A DNA stretch of 64,000 bases from NCBI RefSeq assembly GCF_007858255.1, contig NZ_VFEU01000005.1, positions 342,292-406,291 on the forward strand. The letters run 5' to 3'. Under the pieces are notes generated by a model that made no database searches, was not told the DNA's origin, and saw only the letters and a program-made list of their open reading frames with translations. Position numbers and translations under genes: made by a program. The first letter of the stretch is position 1; each line of letters begins with the position of its first letter. This DNA comes from Pseudomonas rhodesiae (lineage in GTDB: Bacteria > Pseudomonadota > Gammaproteobacteria > Pseudomonadales > Pseudomonadaceae). Below, piece by piece: positions 47,112 through 54,657 of the stretch.

Positions 47112-48059
47112 ATGCAAAAAAACATCACGTCTCTGGGCTCCCTGAACTGGGATGACCTGAAGTTTTTCCTCGAAGTGGCCCGCACCCGCAAGGCCAGCGT
47201 CGCCGCCAAGCGCCTGGCGGTGGACTACACCACGGTGTCGCGGCGCATCAGTTCGCTGGAAGTGTCATTGGGCACGCTGCTGTTTGAAAAATCCCGCACC
47301 AACGGCTTTGTACTCACCCCCGAAGGCCAACGATTGCTGGGCTACGCCGAGTCCATTGAAAGCACCCTGCACATGGCCTGCGAGCAGGTGTCCGGCTCCG
47401 GTGTCGCACTGTCCGGGCATGTGCGCATGGGCTGCACCGAGGGCTTCGGCAGCTTCTTCGTCACGCCGCAATTGAGCCACTTTGTCGACACCTACCCGGC
47501 GATCTCCGTCGACATCCTGCCCCTGCCCCACTTCATCAGCCTGTCCAAGCGCGAAGCCGACATCGTCATCGCCCTGGAACGCCCGGAACACGGGCCGTAC
47601 GTGTGTTGCAAACTGTGCGACTACACCCTGCAGCTGTACGCCACCCAGGATTACCTCGACCAACACCCGCCGATCCAACGCCCGGCGGACCTGGCCACCC
47701 ACCCGTTTATCAGTTACGTCGATGACCTAGCCTTCAGCTCCGAGCTGCTCTACCTGGCCAACGTAGTCCCCGGCGCCAGCGCCAGCCTGCGCAGCACCAG
47801 CGTGATTGCGCAGTACGTCGCGGCACAACAGGGCCGCTCGATGGCGATACTGCCGTGCTTCCTGGCGGCACAAGACCCACGCTTGTTGCCGGTGCTGGGG
47901 GAGCAAATCACGATCACGCGCCAGTTTTGGATGTATTGCCGGGAGGACTTAAGGAAGCTGAAGCGGATTACGTTGTTGTGGGATTACATCAGGGAAGTGA
48001 CCGAGCAAAACCGGGGGTTGTTAATGGGGGAAACGCGGGAGATGCGGTTTGCGGATTGA
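47112..48059 (+). CDS. LysR-family regulator of the mms operon
   Basis: 315 residues from the ATG at 47112 (MQKNITSLGSLNWDDLKFFL); the frame opens at 47037 but that start overlaps the operon promoter. Helix-turn-helix RLAVDYTTVSRRISSLEVSLGTLLFEKSRTNG, then the effector domain. Divergent from mmsA, so control of valine catabolism is likely (P. aeruginosa uses an AraC-type MmsR instead). Its final 50 bp are repeated at 51869-51924, on the far side of the Hxs islet, so the 3' end seems to be an insertion target. Confidence 0.9.
   Translation: MQKNITSLGSLNWDDLKFFLEVARTRKASVAAKRLAVDYTTVSRRISSLEVSLGTLLFEKSRTNGFVLTPEGQRLLGYAESIESTLHMACEQVSGSGVALSGHVRMGCTEGFGSFFVTPQLSHFVDTYPAISVDILPLPHFISLSKREADIVIALERPEHGPYVCCKLCDYTLQLYATQDYLDQHPPIQRPADLATHPFISYVDDLAFSSELLYLANVVPGASASLRSTSVIAQYVAAQQGRSMAILPCFLAAQDPRLLPVLGEQITITRQFWMYCREDLRKLKRITLLWDYIREVTEQNRGLLMGETREMRFAD
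48004..48059 (+). repeat. islet-flanking direct repeat, left copy (3' end of LysR gene)
   Basis: Runs from AGCAAAACCGGG to the LysR stop codon. It shares a 29-nt identical core (ATGGGGGAAACGCGGGAGAT through GTTTGC) with the right copy. Upstream of the core it differs by a one-base indel and one substitution. Confidence 0.88.
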
Positions 48060-48351
48060 GAATCTGCAAGACCAAAGGAAGACTCATCCCAACGATTTCA
48101 AGAGACTACTGGCTACTGCAACAGCGATTGTGACAACAACACTTGTTACTGTGCCGGGGGCAGTCCAGATCTGTCGCGTGGTGAGCGTTATCCTAGATCA
48201 ATTTTCTGGCAGTCAGCGCATGGCATTAGGAAACGCTTTAGTGATCCTCTCAATGGTAAAGCATGCCCAAAAATTGCCAGTGCAAGTACCTAGAATAAGC
48301 CAGTTGCTTGCATCAAGGACGTTATGCGGCTTATAGATTTTGAAGCCAAAT
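48060..48351. other. 292-bp stretch between LysR gene and hxsC
   Basis: No convincing gene. A plus-strand frame (TTG at 48049 to 48336, 95 codons) has a hydrophobic middle (LLATATAIVTTTLVTV) but no ribosome site and overlaps the LysR stop. The stretch is AT-richer than the LysR gene. The hxsC transcript ends somewhere here, but I see no strong terminator. Confidence 0.4.
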
Positions 48352-49515
48352 TCAGAATGGGGTTAGGTGCTTGCTGTAGCCGAATTTAACACCTGATGCG
48401 AAAAACCCTCCGCACTCACTCTGTTTTGTGCAGCTCAGGCACTCAGGCGCGTACTCATTCTTCCAGTCGCTGATTGACTTACGGTAGTAGGGCTGGATGT
48501 CCCGATTCACCAAGCACAGCTGATGGTTATAGACAGAGATGTTCATACCGTATCTGGCCAGGATACTAACCGATTTGCTGAGCGTGTCTTTGTACTCGAC
48601 CGGGTCGATCCACAGCTCATCAAGATTGGCTCTGGTGAAGCCCATCATCTCAAGGCCCATTAGCGCCACATGGTCAACAAACAGCAGATTGCGAGCGATG
48701 AACTCACACAGTTCAGGCAGGCGCTGCACCGAAAGTTTGTGAATGACAACTCGGATCTCAACCTTCTGACCCAAGCGCTTCAGATTGAGGATGCCCTGAA
48801 TGGTTTCATCGAACGCGCCTTGGGCTTGGACGATGTAGTCGTGCAGCGTCGGATCGTCTGAATAGACAGGGATTCCTATCATCGCGTCGTGCAATTCAAT
48901 CCGCGCATACTTTTCAGCGAACGCTGGGTCTTTGAAGCTGCGCCCGTTCGAGAGAATATGGATTGCGGTTCTCGGCAGATAACTTTTTGTCAGGCTAATG
49001 ATCTTAAGGAAGCGCTCTCGATTGGTCGTCGGCTCGCCCCCAGTAAACCCCAGCTCGCGGGTATCTTTTGGAATAAGCGGAATCAGACTCTCGATTTCGT
49101 CAAGTATCCACGAGTCATCAGCTGCCTTAGGCGGTTGTGAACACATAAGACAGTAATGATTGCATTGCTCGGTGACCAGGATGCTGTTGTGCGGCGACGA
49201 TGCTCGGAACAGTACGCTAATGCTCTGACGATCAGCTGAAAGCCGAATAATGTCACCATCATCGATGTAGCTGTAGTCATCCGGTAGGAGCGAGTAATCA
49301 GAGTCGGAAAGCAGTACCTCAACCAAGTGTTTATGTTTCTCAAGCAGAAGGTAGTGCGCGAATCCTCGGGGGATCTCCTGATCGGAAACCAAGTAGGCTA
49401 TTTCCCGTCGCAAGACTTCTGGCAAATTCCGGCTGGTCGACACCTTGAGCAGAGTAAGGTCCCTATGAACATCAACCGCATGGATGCGGATAATCTTTCC
49501 GCCGAGTTTCAGCAT
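48352..49515 (-). CDS. hxsC: His-Xaa-Ser system radical SAM maturase HxsC
   Basis: 387 residues from the ATG at 49513-49515 (MLKLGGKIIRIHAVDVHRDL), which overlaps the hxsB stop in ATGCTGA and is preferred to an upstream TTG. A radical SAM core carries the [4Fe-4S] cluster in VTEQCNHYCLMCSQPP (Cys118, Cys122, Cys125), followed by GFTGGEPTTNRE for SAM binding. The C-terminal cysteines (EYAPECLSCTKQSECGGFF) suggest an auxiliary cluster. HxsC acts with HxsB to modify the HxsA repeat protein; the chemistry is not known to me with certainty. Last gene of hxsA-D-B-C. Confidence 0.92.
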   Translation of the reverse strand: MLKLGGKIIRIHAVDVHRDLTLLKVSTSRNLPEVLRREIAYLVSDQEIPRGFAHYLLLEKHKHLVEVLLSDSDYSLLPDDYSYIDDGDIIRLSADRQSISVLFRASSPHNSILVTEQCNHYCLMCSQPPKAADDSWILDEIESLIPLIPKDTRELGFTGGEPTTNRERFLKIISLTKSYLPRTAIHILSNGRSFKDPAFAEKYARIELHDAMIGIPVYSDDPTLHDYIVQAQGAFDETIQGILNLKRLGQKVEIRVVIHKLSVQRLPELCEFIARNLLFVDHVALMGLEMMGFTRANLDELWIDPVEYKDTLSKSVSILARYGMNISVYNHQLCLVNRDIQPYYRKSISDWKNEYAPECLSCTKQSECGGFFASGVKFGYSKHLTPF

Positions 49516-50966
49516 CGGTTGGCCCAACCCATAAAAATCCGTTTTATTTGCTCATCGCTTTCCATCAGCTCAATGAGATGCTTGAAAATCGCCATATTTC
49601 GCTTGCAGAAAGAGGACTCAGGTTTTCTTGCTACAACGTCTTTGTAAATGGCGTGATGGTAGACAGGCTCCGCTCCACAGTAAGGTTCAAATGCACAGTC
49701 AGAGCACATAGGAGCGCTTAAGGTGAAAGAGTTTTCCAGTGCATCCAGAAGCTGATCAGAGAGGATGATCTCCTCATATGAGTGTTCAAGAATGTTGCCC
49801 AGACGGAACGTTTGATCTCCCATTTCGGCAAGCATACGGCTTTCATCTGAGGCGTAGACCGATCCGTCGTAGTTGAACACGATGGCTGCGATACCAGCAC
49901 CGGCAGGGTTCATCAAATCAACGAACCCAGGGTCTTCTGATGTCAGCATTTTTGTCAGCACGAGCGAAGAATATTGCTCTACAAATCGTATGCCGGACTT
50001 GTTTAGATCAATGATGTACTCAAGGCCCTCCTTGTAAAATTCCAGCCAGCGCTCCGTGTCATACGACATGAATTTTTTGGTCTTGATCGCAAAGCCGTAA
50101 GGGGAGAGCGTGCGGAGGAAGATGCCATCAAAGCCCAGGCGCAAGTATTCATCAATGATGTCGCGTGCTCGTGGCAGGCTCTTATCTGTGGTTGTCATCA
50201 GGGCTGACACTTGGTCATAGCCGAGGGCTGCACGTGCTTTCTTCAAGCCTTCCTCGAAACGCTGATGACTATCTCTGCCGGGGCGTGGGCGATTTGCGTT
50301 ATGCAGATCCATTGGCCCGTCAAGCGAAGATGAAAGAACGATGTTGTGCTGCTTACAGAAGTCGAGCACATCATCGTTCAGTAGCGAGAGCGTGGTCGCA
50401 ATGACGAACTGTAGGTCACGTCCTTCCTTGACGTTACGTTTTTTGGCTTTAAGAACAACGTACCTCACCATCTCGAAGTTCAGCAGCGGCTCTCCACCCT
50501 GAAATTCAATTTTGATGGCGGGATTGGGAGACATAAATACGAAATCCAACGACTTGTCTGCCATCTCCGTGGTCATATCGAATTCGCCTTTGCTCTCCGA
50601 CTGCCTTGAAACCTGGCAATACGGGCAGCTATGGTCACACCGAAGAGTCACTACAAAGATATGCAGATTGGTGAACTCGGCCAGCCTGGACAATCGCGTA
50701 CGAATTTTGAGAGCCAGAAGCTGAAGTGGCGCTTGCTCATTGGTGAAGCGAATGAACTGCTTGGATCTAAGCGTAGGGATCAGCTCTGATGTGAGCGGAA
50801 GCGTCTTGCTAATGATCGATTCAAGCATCGGCACCGGTATGACATGAAATTCGCCTGCCATGTTGGTAATGACGTACTCGTTGTCATTCAGACGGTCGAA
50901 CTTAAAGGGCAGCAACTCGTAGGGACGTTGCTGCGCGTAGAACTCCAGCTTTTGGAATTTACTCAC
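49509..50966 (-). CDS. hxsB: His-Xaa-Ser system radical SAM/SPASM maturase HxsB
   Basis: 485 residues from a GTG start that overlaps the hxsD stop by 8 bp. N-terminal recognition-like region (1-100), then the radical SAM motif VVTLRCDHSCPYCQVSRQ (Cys110, Cys114, Cys117) and IEFQGGEPLLNFEMVRYV. The C-terminal SPASM domain has CSDCAFEPYCGAEPVYHH and SSFCKRNM for auxiliary clusters. Related rSAM/SPASM maturases cross-link aromatic or His side chains in repeat peptides, which would fit the HSS repeats of HxsA, but that is inference. AT-rich relative to neighbours. Confidence 0.93.
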   Translation of the reverse strand: MSKFQKLEFYAQQRPYELLPFKFDRLNDNEYVITNMAGEFHVIPVPMLESIISKTLPLTSELIPTLRSKQFIRFTNEQAPLQLLALKIRTRLSRLAEFTNLHIFVVTLRCDHSCPYCQVSRQSESKGEFDMTTEMADKSLDFVFMSPNPAIKIEFQGGEPLLNFEMVRYVVLKAKKRNVKEGRDLQFVIATTLSLLNDDVLDFCKQHNIVLSSSLDGPMDLHNANRPRPGRDSHQRFEEGLKKARAALGYDQVSALMTTTDKSLPRARDIIDEYLRLGFDGIFLRTLSPYGFAIKTKKFMSYDTERWLEFYKEGLEYIIDLNKSGIRFVEQYSSLVLTKMLTSEDPGFVDLMNPAGAGIAAIVFNYDGSVYASDESRMLAEMGDQTFRLGNILEHSYEEIILSDQLLDALENSFTLSAPMCSDCAFEPYCGAEPVYHHAIYKDVVARKPESSFCKRNMAIFKHLIELMESDEQIKRIFMGWANRC

Positions 50967-51261
50967 TAATCAGTCCGGTTTTTGAAAAGGCCAGTCCGAG
51001 TATCAGGTTCTTGATCGGTTGCGTCTCAACTGCCAGTCGGTGACGAAGCTGATAATCGAGCGCATCCTTCTTGAACTCTTGGACCGCAGACAGAAAGGAC
51101 TGCTCGTCCATGCCGATATTCGATGACAAAGCGCAGACAAACTGCTTCCCATCGGATGTGATATCAACGGTCAGGACATTGATCGATCGATATGCAGCTT
51201 TCTGCAAAACCTGCGCGTCATAAAGCCGCTCATCAAAAAGGAGCTTATGAGAGAAATCCAT
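50959..51261 (-). CDS. hxsD: His-Xaa-Ser system protein HxsD
   Basis: 100 residues (MDFSHKLLFDERLYDAQVLQ), soluble, no cysteine cluster. It has the size and position of HxsD: between the HxsA precursor and HxsB, starting on the last base of hxsA and running into hxsB. It is likely a small accessory or precursor-recognition component for the maturases. The sequence resembles RiPP recognition-type alpha/beta folds only loosely. Confidence 0.88.
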   Translation of the reverse strand: MDFSHKLLFDERLYDAQVLQKAAYRSINVLTVDITSDGKQFVCALSSNIGMDEQSFLSAVQEFKKDALDYQLRHRLAVETQPIKNLILGLAFSKTGLISE

Positions 51262-51545
51262 TATCGTCCCGAATAGTGGGAGCTGTGGGAACTGTGCGAA
51301 GAGTGGGAGCTATGGGAGCTGTGATAAGCCATCATCTGCCCCTGGTCCCCGCGTTTGAGAACAAAGGCGAACAGATCGTTGCCACCACGAACCGAAAGGT
51401 TCTCGCTTTGGGCTTCAGCTTGAAATGCGTTCTTGGCTTCCGGGCTGGGCTCGATAACTTCATAAGTAGTTAGAGCGGAGGCCTGTTCGGTAGCAACGGC
51501 TGCAGCCAGAGTGGCCAGGGGAACCAGAAAGGAACGCTTTTTCAT
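51261..51545 (-). CDS. hxsA: His-Xaa-Ser repeat precursor HxsA
   Basis: 94 residues. The N-terminus (MKKRSFLVPLATLAAAVATE, cleavage near QASA) is a Sec-type signal; the middle (25-72) is a leader-like region; and the end is five HSS triplets plus HYS (His75, 78, 81, 84, 87, 90) then GR. The repeats are the expected target of HxsB/HxsC. The ribosome site is AGGGA. First gene of the operon, with the promoter in the 51.55-51.65 kb region. A repeat-containing, exported, radical-SAM-modified peptide is the working model. Confidence 0.93.
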   Translation of the reverse strand: MKKRSFLVPLATLAAAVATEQASALTTYEVIEPSPEAKNAFQAEAQSENLSVRGGNDLFAFVLKRGDQGQMMAYHSSHSSHSSHSSHSSHYSGR

Positions 51546-51866
51546 TGCAGATATCCCTATAGATGCGATGGTTATTCGCTTCAGTGTCGGTGATCCCTGC
51601 TGATGATGTCAATGTGAAATCGCTTAATGGCCTTTATTCATCAACAATCCGACAACCGACACCCCTCTGCTTCCTGACTGCTTAACGCGGGCTATGAGTT
51701 GAGAAAATGCTCAGCGCGAAAATGATGCAGATACCAACACCTGGCAGGCTCTCCAACTGAGCCACGATTTGAACGCCACGGTTCAGAGCACCTTTGTCAG
51801 CGCCTCAGCCACCTGCTCGCCGCCCATTAAGGCACTACCAGCCCTACGCAAGTCATAGCTAACCTA
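51546..51866. other. unassigned 320-bp segment upstream of hxsA
   Basis: Holds the hxsA promoter and otherwise no recognisable gene. A plus-strand stretch of about 51 codons from 51705 has no start. The words TCTCCAACTGAGCCACG and GATTTGAACGCC near 51755-51780 look like antisense tRNA D-arm and T-arm motifs, but no cloverleaf can be formed. It may be a remnant of the mobile unit or of the insertion target. Confidence 0.4.
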
Positions 51867-51868
51867 GC

Positions 51869-51924
51869 AAAACCGGGAGGTTGTTGATGGGGGAAACGCG
51901 GGAGATGCGGTTTGCAAATTAATC
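51869..51924 (+). repeat. islet-flanking direct repeat, right copy
   Basis: AGCAAAACCGGGAGGTTGTT through a stop codon: a copy of the LysR 3' end that still encodes LLMGETREMRFAN and stop in frame. Upstream of this point similarity to the LysR gene ends. With 48004-48059 it brackets about 3.8 kb containing hxsADBC. Confidence 0.88.
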
Positions 51925-51978
51925 GGCCGAAGCCAGACCAACCGGTAGGCAGGGACTCGCCGTGGTTCAGCCACGCCG

Positions 51979-52077
51979 TCATCGGGGGCAAGCCCCCTCC
52001 CACATTTGATCTGGTTTCGTCAGCCAGGTATTCAACCTGCAATGCATTCGAGGTGGGAGGGGGCTTGCCCCCGATGG
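51979..52077. repeat. REP doublet (REPIN) between the islet and yfiB
   Basis: Reverse copy at 51979-52005 and forward copy at 52052-52077 of the GGGGGCTTGCCCCC palindrome, about 45 bp apart, lying just outside the islet repeat. Confidence 0.87.
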
Positions 52078-52171
52078 GGCCTGCTCAGTCGATACCTGTG
52101 TTGCAGACCCACCGCTATCGGGGGGTGAGCTCATACTTGATCGGCATTCAGGTTGAAGCGCGTGAAACCGC

Positions 52172-52663
52172 TCAGTCGGCAATCACCACAATCGCCACCC
52201 GTCGATTCTCGGTGCGCCCTGCGGCTGTATCGTTCGACGCCACGGGCTGGCTGCTGCCCAAGCCGCGCAGTTGGATGTTTTCTTCTTTCATACCCACGCC
52301 CGTCAGCACCGTGGCCACGCTTTTGGCGCGGCGCAGGGAGAGTTGCTCGTTGTAGGCTTCTTTGCCGGAGACGTCAGTGTGGCCGTCCACGCGTACGCGC
52401 TCTATGCCCACGCCGAGCAGGGCTTTGCCGATGCGTTGGACGATCACGGTGCTCGGCGGGTTGAGGGTTTCGATGTCGCTGCCAAACAGCACTTTGCCCG
52501 ACAGGCCGAATGCCCAGCCGTCATCCGTGAGTTCAAAGCCCTGTTGTTTGAGTACCGCGACTTGCGCCGGGGTCAGGCCTTTAGGGGGTTGTGTCTGACA
52601 GCCGCCGAGGGCCATCAAGACCACCAGCATAGTAAGAAACAGAACGCGTGCAGTCGAGAACAA
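52172..52663 (-). CDS. yfiB: YfiB-type OmpA lipoprotein (AwsO)
   Basis: 163 residues. A lipobox (MLVVLMALGGCQTQ, Cys22) is followed by a short linker and an OmpA peptidoglycan-binding domain (VRVDGHTDVSGKEAYNEQLSLRRAKSVATVL, RGLGSSQPVASNDTAAGRTENRRVAIVV). It sits in the outer membrane and relieves YfiR inhibition of the cyclase YfiN when the envelope is stressed. Last gene of yfiR-yfiN-yfiB, 4 bp after yfiN. The same operon is called aws in P. fluorescens SBW25. Confidence 0.94.
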   Translation of the reverse strand: MFSTARVLFLTMLVVLMALGGCQTQPPKGLTPAQVAVLKQQGFELTDDGWAFGLSGKVLFGSDIETLNPPSTVIVQRIGKALLGVGIERVRVDGHTDVSGKEAYNEQLSLRRAKSVATVLTGVGMKEENIQLRGLGSSQPVASNDTAAGRTENRRVAIVVIAD

Positions 52664-52667
52664 GGGA

Positions 52668-53930
52668 TCAACTCCTGTGTTGAACGTTAACAGCAGAGTG
52701 CTCCGACTCCGCCGTGTGCTGGCCGCCCTGGGTCAGGCGTTTGGCCTGGTACATCGCCGCGTCGGCGGCATTGAGCAAGGTGCCGGGTGTGGCGCCATGC
52801 TCGGGGTAAATAGCAATGCCGATGCTGAGCGACGTCAGCACTTGGGTGCCACCCGGCACCTCAATCGGCATGTCCATGCTGGCGATGATCTTGTCAGCGA
52901 TGCGTTGCGCGTCCTCGGCCTTGTGCAACGGCGCAAGCAGGATGGCGAACTCGTCACCGCCCAGGCGCGCCACCAGGTCACCGTCACGCAGTTGCGCGCG
53001 CACACGGGCAGCGACAGCCACCAGCACCGCGTCGCCGGCGGCGTGGCCGAAGTTGTCGTTGATGTCTTTGAAGCGATCGCTGTCGAGGAACAATACCGCG
53101 ACCCGCTCGTCGAGCTTGGCCGCGCCGCGCAGGGCTCGAATCAGCCGACCTTCGAAGAACGCGCGGTTGGGCAGGCCGGTCAGGCTGTCGTGGTTGGCCT
53201 TGTGGGCCAGGGTTTCGTTTTCGCTTTGCAGGTGGCTTTGCCAGGCTTCCATTTCGCCGAGCAAGGCATTGAAGTCACTGCCCAGGCTGTCGAGTTCGGC
53301 GATGCGCGCGGGCGGTACACGTCGATCAAAATCCCGCTCGCTACGAGCGGCGTGAGCCACGGCGGCCAGGCTTTGCAACGGCACGGTGATCCCGCGCAGC
53401 AGTCGCCGGGCCAAGTGTAATGCGACCCAGGCGCTGAGGGCGGTGCAGATCAGAATCCCGGCCAGACCACTGAGCAGGAAGCGCAGCAGGCTGCCGCCGT
53501 GGCCGGTCAGGTGGATACTGCCGACGGTGCGGCCCTGGTGCAGGATCGGTTGGTTGATCGGCTGTTCAAGCAGGGCATGCGCCAGTGCCAGTTCCACCCG
53601 CGAGAGCATGCCGGTTTCGGGGCGTGCCCAGTGGGCCAGTAACTTGCCGTTGGCGTCGAAAACGTCGGCATCGGCCACCTCTTCGGTGGACGCAATCAGG
53701 CTCAGTGCCTCGGTGGCTGCGGCGCGGTCGTTGAACACCACCGCCGCTTCCACGGTGTAAGTGATGGAGCGTGCGATCAGGTGCAAGTTGTGTTCGGCAT
53801 AGACGCGCAGCGCCAGCACGCCGAGCAGGGTCAGGGACACACTGGCCAGGGTCACCGCCACCAGAGCCAGGATCAAATGACCACGGCCGATAACCGAGCG
53901 CAGGCTAGGTCGCACTTTCACATGGGTCAT
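52668..53930 (-). CDS. yfiN: YfiN-type diguanylate cyclase (AwsR/TpbB)
   Basis: 420 residues. TM1 is about 20-42, a periplasmic domain follows (45-150), TM2 is FLLSGLAGILICTALSAWVALHL near 153-175, then HAMP, then a GGDEF domain. The active site RLGGDEFAILL is intact, as is the inhibitory RxxD (RDGD, five residues before GGDEF), so product feedback is expected. It makes cyclic-di-GMP from two GTP and drives exopolysaccharide and biofilm formation. Its start overlaps the yfiR stop in ATGA. Confidence 0.95.
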   Translation of the reverse strand: MTHVKVRPSLRSVIGRGHLILALVAVTLASVSLTLLGVLALRVYAEHNLHLIARSITYTVEAAVVFNDRAAATEALSLIASTEEVADADVFDANGKLLAHWARPETGMLSRVELALAHALLEQPINQPILHQGRTVGSIHLTGHGGSLLRFLLSGLAGILICTALSAWVALHLARRLLRGITVPLQSLAAVAHAARSERDFDRRVPPARIAELDSLGSDFNALLGEMEAWQSHLQSENETLAHKANHDSLTGLPNRAFFEGRLIRALRGAAKLDERVAVLFLDSDRFKDINDNFGHAAGDAVLVAVAARVRAQLRDGDLVARLGGDEFAILLAPLHKAEDAQRIADKIIASMDMPIEVPGGTQVLTSLSIGIAIYPEHGATPGTLLNAADAAMYQAKRLTQGGQHTAESEHSAVNVQHRS

Positions 53931-54502
53931 GGAGCAGGCGCCCGACGGCGGGACAGTTGCAGCACGCTGGGGTGAATGCGCACGCCGCTGCGTGCCACCG
54001 AGTCGAGATTGACCTCGAATGACACTTGTTCATCGCTTACGCGCAGGCAAAACAAGCTGCCGACGGTGCACTGGTCGCCGCCTTCGCTGATGCTGAGCAC
54101 CGGGTGGCCGATCAACGAGGCAAACAATTGGCTGCGCTCATCGGCGGTAAGCTTGCCGATGTACACCGCGTCGCAGGCGTTGACGATATCGGGATGGTTG
54201 ACCAACAGGCGCTGCACCACCACCGGACGGCCGGTCGCCTGGGTGGTGCCTTTGATCAGGTCATCGGTGTATTGGGTGGGCCCGACGATACACAGGCGCA
54301 ATTGCGCTGGCTCCACCGGCCACCGCGCGTAACTGAGAATACCGAGTACCACCTGAGTGACCGCCTGGGCACGCTGCGCGGCCATACCCTCGGTGGCCGG
54401 GACGTCCGCAAACCCGTATGGCGCCAGCGCACACAGCAGCGCCATCAGCAGCAGGCGTCTCCAGCTCCAACGGCACTCTGTGGGCGAGACAGCCACGTTC
54501 AT
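53927..54502 (-). CDS. yfiR: YfiR-type periplasmic repressor (AwsX)
   Basis: 191 residues. A signal peptide (about 1-33, RRLLLMALLCALAPYGFA) precedes a YfiR/DUF4154 domain with the four conserved cysteines in LRLCIVG, VNACDAV, GDQCTVG and LFCLRV that form two disulfides. It binds YfiN in the periplasm and holds the cyclase off. First gene of the operon; the 155-bp gap upstream lies before the recD stop. Loss-of-function changes in this gene are a classic route to wrinkly colonies in P. fluorescens. Confidence 0.94.
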   Translation of the reverse strand: MNVAVSPTECRWSWRRLLLMALLCALAPYGFADVPATEGMAAQRAQAVTQVVLGILSYARWPVEPAQLRLCIVGPTQYTDDLIKGTTQATGRPVVVQRLLVNHPDIVNACDAVYIGKLTADERSQLFASLIGHPVLSISEGGDQCTVGSLFCLRVSDEQVSFEVNLDSVARSGVRIHPSVLQLSRRRAPAP

Positions 54503-54567
54503 GCTGCGATTCTCTCAGGTGTTTTCGTGGGGTGATGCCGCAACGATAGCACAGCGGCGGAAAACCC

Positions 54568-54606
54568 CGCGAGGCAGTGCCTTCGCGAGGTCCGCTATTT
54601 TTTCAG
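54568..54606. terminator. hairpin between recD and yfiR
   Basis: CCCCGCGAGG-CAGTG-CCTTCGCGAGG forms an imperfect stem followed on the plus strand by CTATTTTTTC. It could end the rec transcript or act as an upstream element of yfiR; orientation fits neither gene perfectly. Confidence 0.4.
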
Positions 54607-54657
54607 AAAATTCAGGCAGTAGAATCAGAAATATTAGATGACCTATCAGTCAATTTT

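Noticed and set aside
48049..48336. 95-codon plus-strand frame after the LysR gene, partly hydrophobic
   Set aside because: TTG start inside the LysR stop region, no ribosome site, no recognised family. Left as unassigned sequence.
51267..51330. Short tandem repeats that might suggest a CRISPR or VNTR array
   Set aside because: They are in-frame HSS codons of hxsA with no spacers; no CRISPR array or cas gene is present in the window.
51755..51790. tRNA-like D-arm and T-arm words on the minus strand
   Set aside because: Spacing is wrong and no acceptor or anticodon stem can be formed, so not called as a tRNA or tRNA attachment site.
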